DNA from: Phascolarctos cinereus
Taxonomy: Eukaryota > Chordata > Mammalia > Diprotodontia > Phascolarctidae
Direction of reading: 5' to 3'
Assembly (NCBI RefSeq): GCF_002099425.1
Contig: NW_018343984.1
Coordinates: forward strand, 18,649,501 to 18,713,500
DNA: 64,000 nt
Shown here: one piece after another, positions 20,640 through 31,434 of the stretch
Position numbering within the stretch: the stretch's first letter is position 1
Layout of the letters: each line of letters starts with the position of its first letter
Translations under genes and position numbers: made by a program
The notes under the pieces: generated by a model
The model's database searches: none
What the model was told of the DNA's origin: nothing
The model's input: only the letters and a program-made list of their open reading frames with translations

Positions 20640-22445
20640 TAGAAGCCTCGCACCTAGGTATTACAAATAACTAGTTTGTTAAGAGCACCCAAAGGCATTG
20701 ATTCCCCAATTGATAAGTGGTCAAAGGATGTCAATAGGCAGTTTTCAGATGAAGAAATCAAAGCTATCTATATTCATATGAAGAAGTGCTCTAAATCTCT
20801 TTTGATTAGAAAAATACAAATTAAAACAACTCAGAAGGTACCACTTCACACCTATCAGATTAGATAATATGACAAGAAAGGAAAATGATAAATACTGGAG
20901 GGGATGTGGGAAAATTGGGACACTAGTGCACTGTTGGTGGAGTTGTGAACTGATCTTTTTAAAAAAATTGTATTAATTTATTTTGATTTATCAACAATCA
21001 CTTCCATATGCTTTTGAGTTGAAAATTTTTCTCCCCCTTCCCACCCCCCACCCTCCCCACGACGGCGCACAATCTGATATAGGCTTTACATTTACATTCC
21101 TATTAAACACATTTTCACATGAGTGAAGTTGTAAGTAAAAATTAAAACCAATAGGAGGAACCATCAGAAAGATGAAACAAAACTCGACAGAAGGTTAAAA
21201 TAAGTGATAGCGATTCAACTTCCATAGTTCTTTCTTTGGATGTGGACAGCCATTTTCCATCCGAGACCTCTGGAGATGTCTTACATCCTTGTAATGCTGA
21301 GAAGGGTTCAGTTTAACAATATTAGTCATTGCATAATGTGGCTGTTATTGTGTACAAGGTCCTCTTGGTTCTGCTCACTTCACTCAGTGTCAGACCATAT
21401 AAGTCTTTCCAGGTTTTTCTGAAGTCAGACGCCTGTTCATCATTTCTTATAGCACAACAGTATTTATTCCATTACATTCATATACCACAACTTGCTCAGC
21501 CATTCCCCAACTGATGGGCATCTTCTCAATTTCCAATTCTTTGCCACCACAAAAAGAGCTGCTATGAATATTTATGTACATGTGGGTCCTTTTCCCATTT
21601 GTTTGATCTCTTTGGGATACAGCCCTAGAAGTGCTATTGCTGCATCAAAGGGTATTCACATTTTTGTAGCCCTTTGGGCATAGTTCCAAATTGTTCTCCA
21701 AAATGGTTGGATCATTGAATTGTGAACTGATCCAGCCAATCTGGAGAGCAATATGGAACTCTGCCTAAAGGACAACCAAACTGTGCATGTTCTTTGATCC
21801 AGCAATACCACTACGAGGTCTCTATCGCAAAGAGAGCATAAAAAAGGGATAAGGATCTACATGTGCAAAACTATTTATAGCAGCCCTTTTTGTTGTGGCA
21901 AAATCCTGGAAATTGAGGGGATGCCCGTACCCAACAAGTTGTGGTATATGAATGGAACGGAATACTATTGTGCAGTAAGAAATGATGAGCAGACAGATTT
22001 CAGAAAAATCTGCAAAGACTTATGTGAACTGATGCAAAGTGAAATAAGCAGAACTAGGGAAATATTGTACACATTATCAGTAGCATTGTATGATGAAGAA
22101 CTGTGAATGACTTAGCTCTTCTCAGCAACACAGTGTTCCAAGACAATTACAAAAAAATCATGATGGAAAATGCTATTCACATACAGATAAAGAAGCATAC
22201 TTTTTTCACTTCATTTTTTGTTTTTTTTTCCTTTTGATCTGTTTTTTCTTTCACAACTGTGACTAATATGAAAATATATTTTAAATATTTGCACATATAT
22301 AACCTGTACCAACTTGCTTACCATTTTAGGATGAGGGGAAGGGAAGAAGGGAGGAAGGGAGAAAAATTTGGAACTCAAAACCTTGTAAAAATGAATGCTA
22401 AAAAATGTCTTTACGTATAATTAGGGAAAATACCATTAAAAAAAG
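20640..22445 (+). mobile_element. L1 ORF2 C-terminus and 3' UTR, split by an L1
   Basis: The frame from 20676 gives HMKKCSKSLLIRKIQIKTT, matching the L1 ORF2 stretch written HMKKCSSSLAIREMQIKTT in human L1. Further on, KLWYMNGTEYYCAVRNDE parallels the ORF2 C-terminus, followed by the 3' UTR and A-rich end. Interrupted at 20956-21719 by an antisense L1 with a 13-bp TSD. 5' truncated and not functional. Confidence 0.92.
20956..21719 (-). mobile_element. L1 3' end inserted head-on into L1
   Basis: Plus-strand order is tttttaaaaaaattg, ccacgacggcgcacaatctg, gaccatataagtctttcc, ataccacaacttgctcagcc, gcatagttccaaattg. The TSD ttgtgaactgatc is perfect at 20943-20955 and 21720-21732. The 3' tip belongs to a different subfamily from the host L1 and matches 63791-63974. 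Confidence 0.93.
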
Positions 22446-22596
22446 AAGGCACTGAGTATGACGAGCACTGAATGTCACAAAATGAAATAAATTATATTTT
22501 AGTGCTATTTCTACCTCTTTTCATTATATCTTAATATAGTTTACATTGTATTTTACTATATACCAAATGACTTGTTACTGAAGTGGGCTGTTCTCC

Positions 22597-22895
22597 CACC
22601 TCACCTCTGTCTCTTAGCTTCTCTGGCTTCAAGATTCAGCTTAAACCTCACATTCTGCAAGATGCCTTTTCCATCTTCCTCTCAGTGCTAGTGCCTTCCC
22701 TCTGAGGCTACCTCCAGTTTATTATGTATCTACCTTGAGTTGACATAGTTGTTTTCATGTCATCTTCCCATTTAGGATGTGAGTTCCTTGAGGACAGGCA
22801 TTGTGCTTTTGCCTATTTTTGTATCCCCAGCACTTACTGCAGTGTCTGGTACATAGTAAATAATAAGTATTTGTTGACTAATTTGAAGTACTTGA
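22597..22895 (+). mobile_element. L2 3' UTR, sense
   Basis: ttctctggcttcaagattca, tgctagtgccttccctc, aggatgtgagttccttgagg, tatccccagcacttactg, ataagtatttgttgac. Confidence 0.8.
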
Positions 22896-22989
22896 GGTAG
22901 TTTCCAGATTTGTGGTTTTTGACCAACTAGTTAGAGTTAAAATTAAGGCAGAGGTGGAAAAAGGAATAAAAATGAGAAAAAGAGATGGT

Positions 22990-24300
22990 TTGTAGTTAAG
23001 ACAATTATAACTTGAGCAATTTTAATAAGTCATTGATAGTGAAAAATGGGATTTAGTTGGAAGAAAAATCAGACAGTACAATGATTTTTTTCAGAAGTTT
23101 TACCGATACAAAACAATTGCCATGAGGAAAAAAAAAGTACCTAAAAAGTATCTTAGTCAGCCAACACTTGACTTACTAAGCAGAGAATTGGAAACCAAGT
23201 GCAACACCAGTTTAAAATGTGAACTCACTTGTAAAATATTACAAAGGATAGTAGAAGATAATGAATAAGCATTGCTTCAAAACAAAGAGGAACAGCATAG
23301 GTAAAACTAGCTTGGAGAAAGCTTTCTTGAAGTCTGAATAAGCAAAATCAACATGAGATCATTTAAAGATGAAAATAAGGACAAAAAAAGAAAGAAAAGA
23401 ATGGTAGCATTTGTGAAAGCAAATGGTTTTCATCAACAAGGAGAGAAGTCACCACGCCTCTACTCTAACATAATAGTTCCAGGTGTGCAGATTGAGAAGG
23501 CAGAAGTAGCACTAAAGAAAACAGAAATGGATAAAAATCCTAGCCCTTATTAACATTAAAAAGATGACTAATAACTACTGACATATGACTACTTTCTCAT
23601 CTGCATGATTTTTTCTTATAAGAATCGTCTTCATACTCATCAAGGGCATCATTGATGAAGGCATTCATAGGGGATATGCAGGCTTTTACAAGCGATTTTC
23701 CACAATAGACCTAATCTTAATATCACATAATTGACTGAAAGATGAAGAAATTGCAAGACGCTTTTGTGCTTATTGTTTGCTGAATATTTTTTAAAAAATA
23801 GACTCAGTAGGACAAAATATGATAAAGGCTCTTTTCCAACGTTCTCTCCCATGCACACATTAAAATTATACGATTGCTTGAAAAACGTAACAACAGAAAT
23901 AACATTGTTCAATGACTTTTGCCAGAAGTGGAGGAAACCCAGTGAAGAGTTGGGGGTGGAAGAGGAAGTCCTTATGATGCTGAGCTTCTTCACATGCTCT
24001 TGTTTATGGATGGGATTGTGCTGGTTGCATCAAGTTCTGGACTATTGCAAGGCCTGGGTGAGCAACATAACCAGTTAAGAGGTTGACCTAACCAACCATC
24101 CACATGCAAAAAAGTAGGGGCTGAAGAATACCTGCTGTTCAGATTATGATGTACAGTCACATGATCATCCTGTAGAGTTTGTTCACCAATATATTGATCT
24201 CAGATAGATGCTGCCAACAGATAAGTTGGGTCCAGAATTAAATAGAGTGGATAGATTGTCTATGGGAAATTGCAAAACTTTTAGCCACTCTAAGCGTCTC
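22990..24300 (+). mobile_element. Old RTE-type LINE, reverse transcriptase remnant
   Basis: Broken frames recall RTE ORF2 in order: LLSRELETKCNTSLK near 23175; EKAEVALKKTEMDKNPSP near 23490; IIDEGIHRGYAGFYKRFSTID near 23650; LKNVTTEITLFND near 23880; MDGIVLVASSSGLLQGLG near 24010 at the place of the FADDIVL motif; and a segment near 24210-24290. The catalytic motif reads MDGI, and the segment before it (usually GVRQGD) is absent. Several stops and frame changes. Not BovB-like; closer to the RTE-X style. Confidence 0.6.
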
Positions 24301-24309
24301 TTTGAAACA

Positions 24310-25055
24310 GAGGCTCATCTTTTTTTTCTAAAATATTTCTGGAGATCTTTTGTTTTCTACATCACCTACATTTCCCAAAGTATCTCTCCTGCACTCTTCC
24401 CAGAGACAAAGAATAAAAGAAAAAAAGGAAAAGAGGAAAAAGCAGTTAAAAAAACCTAATCAGATAAAGTTCCGGCTTTGGAGTCAGGAGGACCTGAGTT
24501 CAAATGTGGCATCAGACACATGACACTTAGTAGCCATGTGATCCTCAGCAAATCACTTAACCCCGGTTGCCTTACCAAAAAAAAAAAAAGCCAAACCTAA
24601 CCAACACATCAAAAAATATAACATTATATGCAGTGTTTTATACTCGTAGTCCCTCACCTCTGCAAAGGAGATATCTTCTCATATCTCTTTTTTGGCTAAG
24701 ATTGTCATAATTTTACAGCATTTAGTTTCAATTGTTCATTTATATTCTTGTAATTGTGCACATTGTTTTCCTGGTTTTGCTTATTTCATAGTTCATATAA
24801 ATCTTTGTGTACTTCTTTGTATTCTTCATATTGTTTCTTACAAACACTATACATATTTTGTTATATTTACACACCACAAAGTGTTTAGTCATTTACCAGG
24901 TGTTTTCAGTTCTTTGCTATTACCAAAAAAAACCCCACCAAACCCCAGAACCCAACACTACTATAAATATTTTGGTGCATATAGGGAGGACCATTTTTAA
25001 TTTCAATTATTCTGCCACATTTGTCCTATTAGAATGAATCATGTAACACTACAGT
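24310..25055 (-). mobile_element. L1 3' end, antisense
   Basis: cccagagacaaagaataaaa, aaccaacacatcaaaaaat, cctcacctctgcaaagg, tttcctggttttgcttattt, tctttgctattacc, ctataaatattttggtg. Same subfamily as 27490-27885 and 49110-49420. Split by SINE A. Confidence 0.75.
24467..24592 (+). mobile_element. SINE A, 5' truncated, in L1
   Basis: ttggagtcaggaggacctga, gttcaaatgtggcatcag, gcaaatcacttaacccc, A-tail. Flanked by aaacctaatca and aaacctaacca, a plausible TSD. Confidence 0.9.
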
Positions 25056-25189
25056 CTCAGAATTAAAAATATGTATTGCTCAGAGGGCACAGGAGAAGCA
25101 TGTGTTGAGTATGAGCAGATATAAAATATCAAAGAGGTAGGAATTGTGAAGTAGCTGAGTAAAAGGATGGATGTCTTAAAGACATTGCA

Positions 25190-25310
25190 TTAAAAGAATA
25201 TAAACTCCTTCATGGCGGGGACTGTCCCATTTATTTGTGTCCTCAACACCTGGGACAGAGGATGTCACATTGTGGGTGCCTAATAGTAGTTGGTTGATAG
25301 ATCACAGAAA
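25190..25310 (+). mobile_element. L2 3' terminus, sense
   Basis: aagaatataaactccttcat, ggcggggactgtcccat, tgtcctcaacacctggg, gggtgcctaatagtag. Confidence 0.6.
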
Positions 25311-25547
25311 TGAATGAGAAAAAAAAAAACGACTCATTATGTGGTAAAGGCGAGGGATAACCCATGGGCTGTCCATGTACTCCACTAGTGTGCTTGAAGT
25401 GTCAAGAGAAAACATGTCGGGTGGATCCTCTCTGGGGAATTTATGGCAGGCCATGGACAAGAGTTACATAGGATAGGAAGGCATGGACGGGTTGCTGTCT
25501 ACCTTTTTAGGGTGACTGTGCGTATTTATACATTATAGATCTATTTG
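25311..25547. other. No feature recognised
   Basis: Single-copy sequence with no coding signal. Confidence 0.3.
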
Positions 25548-25620
25548 TGTATTTGAGCATCCCCAAGCAAAGTGCCTTGTATATAATAGAGTAATTGATA
25601 AATATTTGTTGAAGGAAGCA
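25548..25620 (+). mobile_element. L2 3' tip, sense
   Basis: catccccaagcaaagtgcct, attgataaatatttgttgaa. Confidence 0.55.
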
Positions 25621-25639
25621 CAAAAATTCATTTCATTAG

Positions 25640-26665
25640 AATGAGGACATCATTCCAGCCTGTCTGAATCTTTCTGGATCTTGCTTTTGCCATCTAATTA
25701 TCTCCTTTTGATTTTCTGTCATCTTCAGATTCCATAAATATTCTGTCTATGTTTTTATTCAAACAAGTGATAAAAATGTTGAATGGAAGAGGAAGAAGAA
25801 TAGAACTTAGTGATACTTCATTGAAGACTTCCCTCTAGGTTGACACTGCTCCATTAATATTCGTGGGTCCATTTTTTTCAAGCAGTTCTAAACTCCACTA
25901 AGTTGGCTATTACGCAGACCATGTCTCTTCATCATATCCACGTGGGCGTTGTGAAATGCTTGGTCAAATACCTCACTGAAATTCAAGTATATTATGTATT
26001 TCTCTGTTCTGCTAGTCTAGTAACTGTGTCAAGAATGAAGAGGGGTTTTCTTCCCACTTCTGTGTATGGAATCCATGGTGTTTCTAGTGATCAGCTCATT
26101 TCTTTTCTTAGCACTTGCAAATTGTCCCTTTAATAATTCATCCTTCCTTCCTCTGGCATATACTAGCAGTGTGACCTTTGGGCAAGTGCCTTAACCTCTC
26201 AGTGTTCTGGGCAGCTCTAAGTTTATAAGTTACAAAGAAGGCATTGACCTGCATGTAGAAAGATTTTAATCTTTCTGGAAATTGCCTATGCCAATGAAAT
26301 CACAGGTTGGGTCCCTATTCCTGTCTCTTTTTTTCCCAGCAATCATTATTAAGTTAACTGGCCTATAACTTGAATAATCCCACCATCTTTCCCTTTTTGA
26401 AAATCAGCATATTTGCCCATCTCCAATTCTTCATGATTCTTCAAACATTTTTTGACAGTAATTCAGTAATCACACACACAAGTATGCCCTAGAATGTAAT
26501 ATGTCTGAGCTAAGTGACTTCATTTCATTGAGAGTGGCTATGTGTTCTCTCACCATCTTCTTATTTGTCTGGTTTTTCATTTCCCTCTTGACTGTTTTTC
26601 TCCCAGTCTAATGATCATTTTCCTTGGTAGACAAAATAAATGAGATTTGCATCATTCTCTATTGT
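25640..26665 (-). mobile_element. CR1/L3 LINE, antisense, with SINE E inside
   Basis: ctgaatctttctggatcttg, tgttgaatggaagagg, ttccctctaggttgacactg, gtcaaatacctcactgaaat, then after the SINE ttaactggcctataacttg and aaatcagcatatttgccc. The order matches 32660-33590. Split by SINE E (26149-26330). Confidence 0.7.
26149..26330 (+). mobile_element. SINE E
   Basis: agcagtgtgacctttgggca, agaaggcattgacctgcatg, ctatgccaatgaaatcacag. A MIR-like core followed by a distinctive tail shared with 16225-16570, 62600-62810 and, inverted, 58665-59095. Confidence 0.7.
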
Positions 26666-26689
26666 CTTTTTTTTGTCATCTCAGAGACT

Positions 26690-26880
26690 TAAAGACTGTT
26701 AGAAGTGGAAAAGACCTTAGATAGCTCATCCAACACCATTTTAGTGTTGAGGAAACAGACCTGGAGAGATTAAGTGATGTGTTCATTATCATATAGTAAA
26801 TGGCAAAGTGAGGGTTTGAAACCAGATATGATTCTTAGTCTGTGTTCTTTCCACTGCATTAATCCTCCCTCAAACAAATA
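26690..26880 (-). mobile_element. MIR/THER-type CORE-SINE, antisense
   Basis: gttagaagtggaaaagacct, ccaacaccattttagtg, gaggaaacagacctgg, gagggtttgaaaccag, tgttctttccactgc. Confidence 0.7.
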
Positions 26881-27170
26881 TCCTCTACCTTCGTGTCATT
26901 CTTGTCTCCAAAATTGCTTCCAGAGAATGTTTTTGTTGTCCTTGCTTGGTGTCAACCGCTACAGAACTTTGGCCCATTCTTGTCTTTTCCTCACTCACCC
27001 TCACTTCCATCTCTTTGAGATATTAGATGATAGCCTCCTTTGCAGCTAGTAGACAGTAGGGTCCATGAAGGCAAGTATTATTTTTTTCTAAATTTTATAA
27101 TGGCTCTAACCCTGACAGTAGTGCTATGTGCAGAGTAGGCTCCTTAATAATTACTTACTGTATGAAAATG
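26881..27170 (+). mobile_element. L2 3' region, sense
   Basis: ctcactcaccctcacttcc, gtagggtccatgaaggcaag, agtaggctccttaataatta. Diverged. Confidence 0.5.
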
Positions 27171-27294
27171 CATGAATGTGAGTGAGTCATTCATGACAAT
27201 GAATAAATCTCTAATACATCTCGTTGAAAATATCTGAGGTTTTCAGTGACCTCTCTGTACAGTCTCAGCAATCTTAAAACAAAACAAAGCAGAC

Positions 27295-28215
27295 ACCTAC
27301 CCACACACATCCCACCCACTTTTCGAGTAGTCAAAGTCCTTCACTACCTGACTCCAGTTTACCATTTTAGGCGTATTATACCTTCCTTCTTTGGTCCAGC
27401 CAGTCTGACTTTCTTACTGTTCCTTACTCATGATATTTCATCATCTGAATGGGTCTAGGGCTAATATTAAAAAAAAGAAGAAAATGAGGTTAATTGGGAA
27501 TAGTTTGGTTTTTTTAATTAGCAACATTTTTATTGATGTATTTTGTTTTTATGTCATCTGAATTTCTCCCTCTGTCCCATCCCCTCCTACTCCTGAGAGC
27601 CATTCTATATAACAAAGAATTTTTTTAAAGAACAAAAGCAAAAGAGAAAAAGCAATCAGCAAAACTTATCAACGCATCAAAATAAAAATCTGAAACCTCT
27701 TACTTCTGCCAAGTAGTAGGGGAAGTGTCCTCCTACCTTTTCTTTGGAGTCATGTCTGTTCTTTGTAATTTTGTAACATTCATTGTTGTTCATTGTTTTG
27801 TAGTGGTTCTTTCTGTTTGGTGTGACTTGTTTTTAGTCAACCTAAATGCTAAATCTTAATGATAATTCAGTTATTTTCTGTATCTTTATGTCACCTGTCC
27901 TCTATACCTGGAATTCACTCCCTCTCCATTAACCTCGTTTAGAACGTCTCAGCTTCTCTCGAATGTCTCCTCGTGGTACCACCTTCTATATGAGGCCTTT
28001 CCTCATCTTCCAGCTCTTGGTTCCTCATCTGCTGAAACTGTCATGATTTTACTTTGTATGCATCTTTAATATACTTATGTGTACATGATGTTGTTTCCCT
28101 TTATTATCCTTGCCCTCAAGGAACTTACATTCTTGTTTTGTTTTGTTATATCTACCATGCCTAGCATGGCACAAAGTAGATGCTTGATAAATGCTTTTCT
28201 GTTGATTGATTCTTC
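27295..28215 (+). mobile_element. L2 ORF2 C-terminus and 3' UTR, split by L1
   Basis: 27300-27452 has gtcaaagtccttcactacct and ggtccagccagtctgac. The L2 resumes near 27890 with cctctatacctggaattcac, gaggcctttcctcatcttcc and cctagcatggcacaaag. Confidence 0.7.
27490..27885 (-). mobile_element. L1 3' UTR inserted in L2
   Basis: tttttattgatgta, ctcctgagagccattctata, aaaacttatcaacgcatcaa, aacctcttacttctgcc, ttgtaattttgtaacattca. The same subfamily as 24310-25055. L2 text on both sides belongs to one copy. Confidence 0.7.
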
Positions 28216-28539
28216 CTTATTGGAACATCAGAATAATTTGAGACTATGTTGCCGAAGTTTTATTCTGAGAATTTCCTATTCTACTTGGGCTAACTTTCTT
28301 TTATAGAGTCTCTGGTCACAGAATGCATTCTCCCTGTTTTCTCTGAACATTTAAAAATCTGCTGTCCTAAATTCTAGGATACACATCAGACCAAGCCCTG
28401 CATTTTTCTCATAATCTAGCGTGTATTCTAAGATGGAATGGCCACCAAAGAAATAAAAATAAGTCACTGCTGAGCAATATTGTGTTGGCAAGTGTTTAAC
28501 ATCCAGCTCTCTGGGGTGGGGGGAGAATATGCATGACAC
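28216..28539. other. No feature recognised
   Basis: Single-copy text with no coding or repeat signature. Confidence 0.3.
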
Positions 28540-28790
28540 ATATTAAAGTTTAATTTGCATTAACATTTTTTGCCACTTAAGTCCAGAGTCAACAAAACCA
28601 TAAATGGAGCCCTGATTTGTAGCAGTTTGCCAATTTCTGATGTGTAAATGGTCACAGTGAAAATTTAACAATTGACTCCCAAGAGCTGATGAGAACTAGC
28701 TTCCAGCATCCCCCTGCAAAACCATCCAGATTAAAAACATCTACTTAACAGGAACCCAAAGTAATGGCACCTTAATTCCTTATATGTTAC
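28540..28790. other. Ancient conserved-looking block, paralogous to 47240-47340
   Basis: tttgtagcagtttgccaatt, tctgatgtgtaaatgg, tcacagtg, tttaacaattgac. A related text occurs at 47251-47325. It therefore carries an old dispersed element, and the flanks are rich in taatt-type sites. No coding potential. Confidence 0.45.
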
Positions 28791-28994
28791 TTTGTGGCCC
28801 ATTGGTTACAAAGAAGGGGAAGATACAGAAATATATTCTCCTTTCCCCTTTTGAAATTTGGAATATTTACTTGTCTCCTGTTTTCTGGTGTGTCTCAGGT
28901 TGCCATGATTTTTCAAAGATCATAGACAGGGGCACCATGGTCACATATATGTTTTCAGTTTTTTTGCTTATAATTTTCCCTTGCCTGGAGATTT
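28791..28994. other. No feature recognised
   Basis: Single copy; a 107-codon frame starts at 28784 but runs into antisense L2 and has no recognisable motif. Confidence 0.3.
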
Positions 28995-29290
28995 TTTTTT
29001 TATTTACAGTGGCTCAGTACTTATTCACTCAATCAACGAGCAAAAATGCATCCTGTGGGCCTGGCTCTGAACGAAGTGCTAAGGATCTAAAGAAAAAGCA
29101 AAAATAGTCTCTGCTGTCACAGAGTTTACATTCTTATGGGGGCTGGAGTGGGGAAGAACAGCTATATAAATGGGTACTTACAAGATACCTGCAGAAGAGA
29201 TGAAAGGCAACCTTAGGAAGGGACTTTCAGCTGGAGGGGACTAGGAAGGCCTCTTTCAGAAGGTGGAGGTTGAGCTAAGACCTTTAATTC
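28995..29290 (-). mobile_element. L2 3' end, antisense
   Basis: tcagtacttattcactcaat, gtctctgctgtcacagagtt, ttacattcttatgggggc, ctttcagctggagg. Confidence 0.65.
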
Positions 29291-29624
29291 TCTCCACCAT
29301 ATTCATTACATCTTTTCTTGTCTGATAGTGGAGGAGACAGCCATTTTAAATGATAGTTTTTGTAAATGACCAGCATCATTTTGACCATTACACTATCTAT
29401 ACCTTAGGGCATTTCCAAATAATACATTTGAAAAAGAGAGAGAAAAAGAAAATTCTTTAGAAGACATCCTTGGGAAAGGAGCAAGGGCCACATTGTCTTC
29501 TACTTTGTATCTGCAGAGCCACAGAAATAGGCAAACACATATGGAAGGCACTGAATAAATGGTACTTGGTGATGAAACAATAGTTTTATAGATGCAGAAA
29601 CATTTCTGAGTGTGTTACTCCGGC
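29291..29624. other. No feature recognised
   Basis: Nothing coding. 29520-29580 faintly resembles an L2 terminus (actgaataaatggtacttgg). Confidence 0.3.
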
Positions 29625-29760
29625 CATGGGCAGTGTGGTGTGAGTGTGGAGCTGGGATACCAAGTGTTAAAGTTCACCTCAGACACTCATTAACTAGGTG
29701 TGACCATGGGTCAGACTCTTATTCTCTCAGAGCCTCAGTTTCTTCACCTGCAAAATGAAG
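29625..29760 (+). mobile_element. MIR, sense
   Basis: ttcacctcagacactcatta, gagcctcagtttcttcacc, tgcaaaatgaag. Confidence 0.65.
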
Positions 29761-29761
29761 A

Positions 29762-30115
29762 CCAATCAGTCAACAAGCCTTTAAGTGCCTGGGGACACAA
29801 GGACAGAAATGAAACAGTCTCGGCTTGGCCAGGAGATTACATTCAATCCGAGGAGACAGTTTGTAGATATATGTGGGTGTGTAGCAAGTGAATACGAGGT
29901 AGTTTGGGAAGTGAGGGTACTAGTAACTGGGGGCATAAGGAAAGGTTTCATGTAGAAACTGGTAGTTGAGCTACATCTTAAAGAAAACAAGAGTTTCTAG
30001 GGAGTGAAGGTGAGTAAGGAGTGCATTTCAGTCATGGGAACCAGCCATTCCAAGGGCAGAACAATAAGGCCAGTTCTGCTAGATTATGGTAGGTGTGGAA
30101 GGGAGTAACATCTAA
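29762..30115 (-). mobile_element. L2 3' end, antisense
   Basis: caatcagtcaacaagccttt, aagtgcctggggacac, aaggtttcatgtagaaactg, tgagctacatcttaaag, ccattccaagggcag. Confidence 0.65.
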
Positions 30116-31247
30116 GATAATAGTAATAATACTCATGCTACCTAACTCACAAATTGTGTATGAGAAAAGTCACTTTGAAAACCGTCCAGTGCTACGTAAA
30201 TGAATTATTTCCCTCTTCAACATTTAATGCCCCTAAATCCAAGCATTCACAATTTCATGTCATTTTACCTAAATATTGATGCATAAAGTGCTTTTTAAAA
30301 GCACTCCCAAATTTTCATGGATTTATTAACTTTGGCACCTGTTTTGTTTAGAAACAGACTATGTAAAACACTTTGGCTTTTGGAAATTTCTCCCAAAGAG
30401 TGGGTACACTTCTGTGGTTTGAGCAATTTGAGACCCACATTATACTTAGCATTAATTTTTCAATGCTGAAATTAGAGCTCAACTAGAAACACTGCCAGAA
30501 TTTAATTGTAACATCAGAAACGTGCTGCTACTCTAATGTGCAAAATATCACATTTTTCTATGGCAGGCCAAGTCTGTAGTACAGCTGGTGAAAAACAGAT
30601 TGACACTTGGTCATTATTTCTTATCAAGGGTGTTTTACTTGTAATGCTATTTGACAGCTATATTCTAGGGCTGACAGCATTGAACCTGCTTAATTCCCAC
30701 TGAACTGCTCTAAATACGCAGTATTGCAATCACTTTAACAACCCCTGGAGGCAATAAAATCTCTCCTTTGAACAAACACTCAAGGGGGAGAAATCTAAGA
30801 TTTATAAAGGGCAGCAAGTATTCAAGGAAGGGGCAAAGTTTATATGTGAGCCTATAATTGATGTTTCCTTTGTTAGAAAAGAAAGCTTGAGGATGCTTTA
30901 AGAATTAATCTTTAACAAGTCCTAATCTGCACTAACAAGTGTGTTCAAGATGAGTGAAAGAGATATGTGATGCTGAGAATTTTGTCAGTTTCGGCTAACT
31001 ACAGAAATTTGGAAGCACTGTATCTCAGGGTCATAAAAGGACCAAGGAGAGAAAAATGTTGCACAAAAACTGAGACTTTGGCCACACCCATTTGATCTGT
31101 GCATATGTAAAAAGTGAGCTAAACTCTTGCTATTAGTTTTTGTGATAAACACCTAAGTATTGTTTTCTTATTGAAAACACATGTAGAAGAGGTGAATCAG
31201 TTGATCTGGGTATCCCTTACTCTAAATAATCTTGGCCCTATTTAGGA
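30116..31247. other. Single-copy block, candidate conserved non-coding element
   Basis: From about 30230 to 31200 there is no repeat signature, no microsatellite and no long frame, with balanced composition. Homeodomain-type cores (taatta, attaat, caatca, tttattaac) recur alongside tgacag motifs. Conservation cannot be measured from one sequence. Confidence 0.4.
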
Positions 31248-31312
31248 TCACAGACTCTTCAAATTGAAAGGGACCTCAGAGATAATATGGTCTAGTCCCC
31301 CTGGCAAACCAT
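31248..31312 (-). mobile_element. MIR/THER-type fragment, antisense
   Basis: cacagactcttcaaattgaa, agggacctcagagataatat, ggtctagtcccc. Confidence 0.55.
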
Positions 31313-31434
31313 AAATCCTGACTATAACACACCCAACAAATTATCCCCTAAATTCTGCACAAGGATATCCATTGACCAGAAAACCATGATCTCCCAAAAT
31401 AGTACACTGTATTTTCAATGACAAAGGTCTGTAT

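Noticed and set aside
23649-23993. 114-codon minus frame
   Set aside because: Shadow of the plus-strand RTE remnant, whose plus-strand translation is the one that resembles a known protein.
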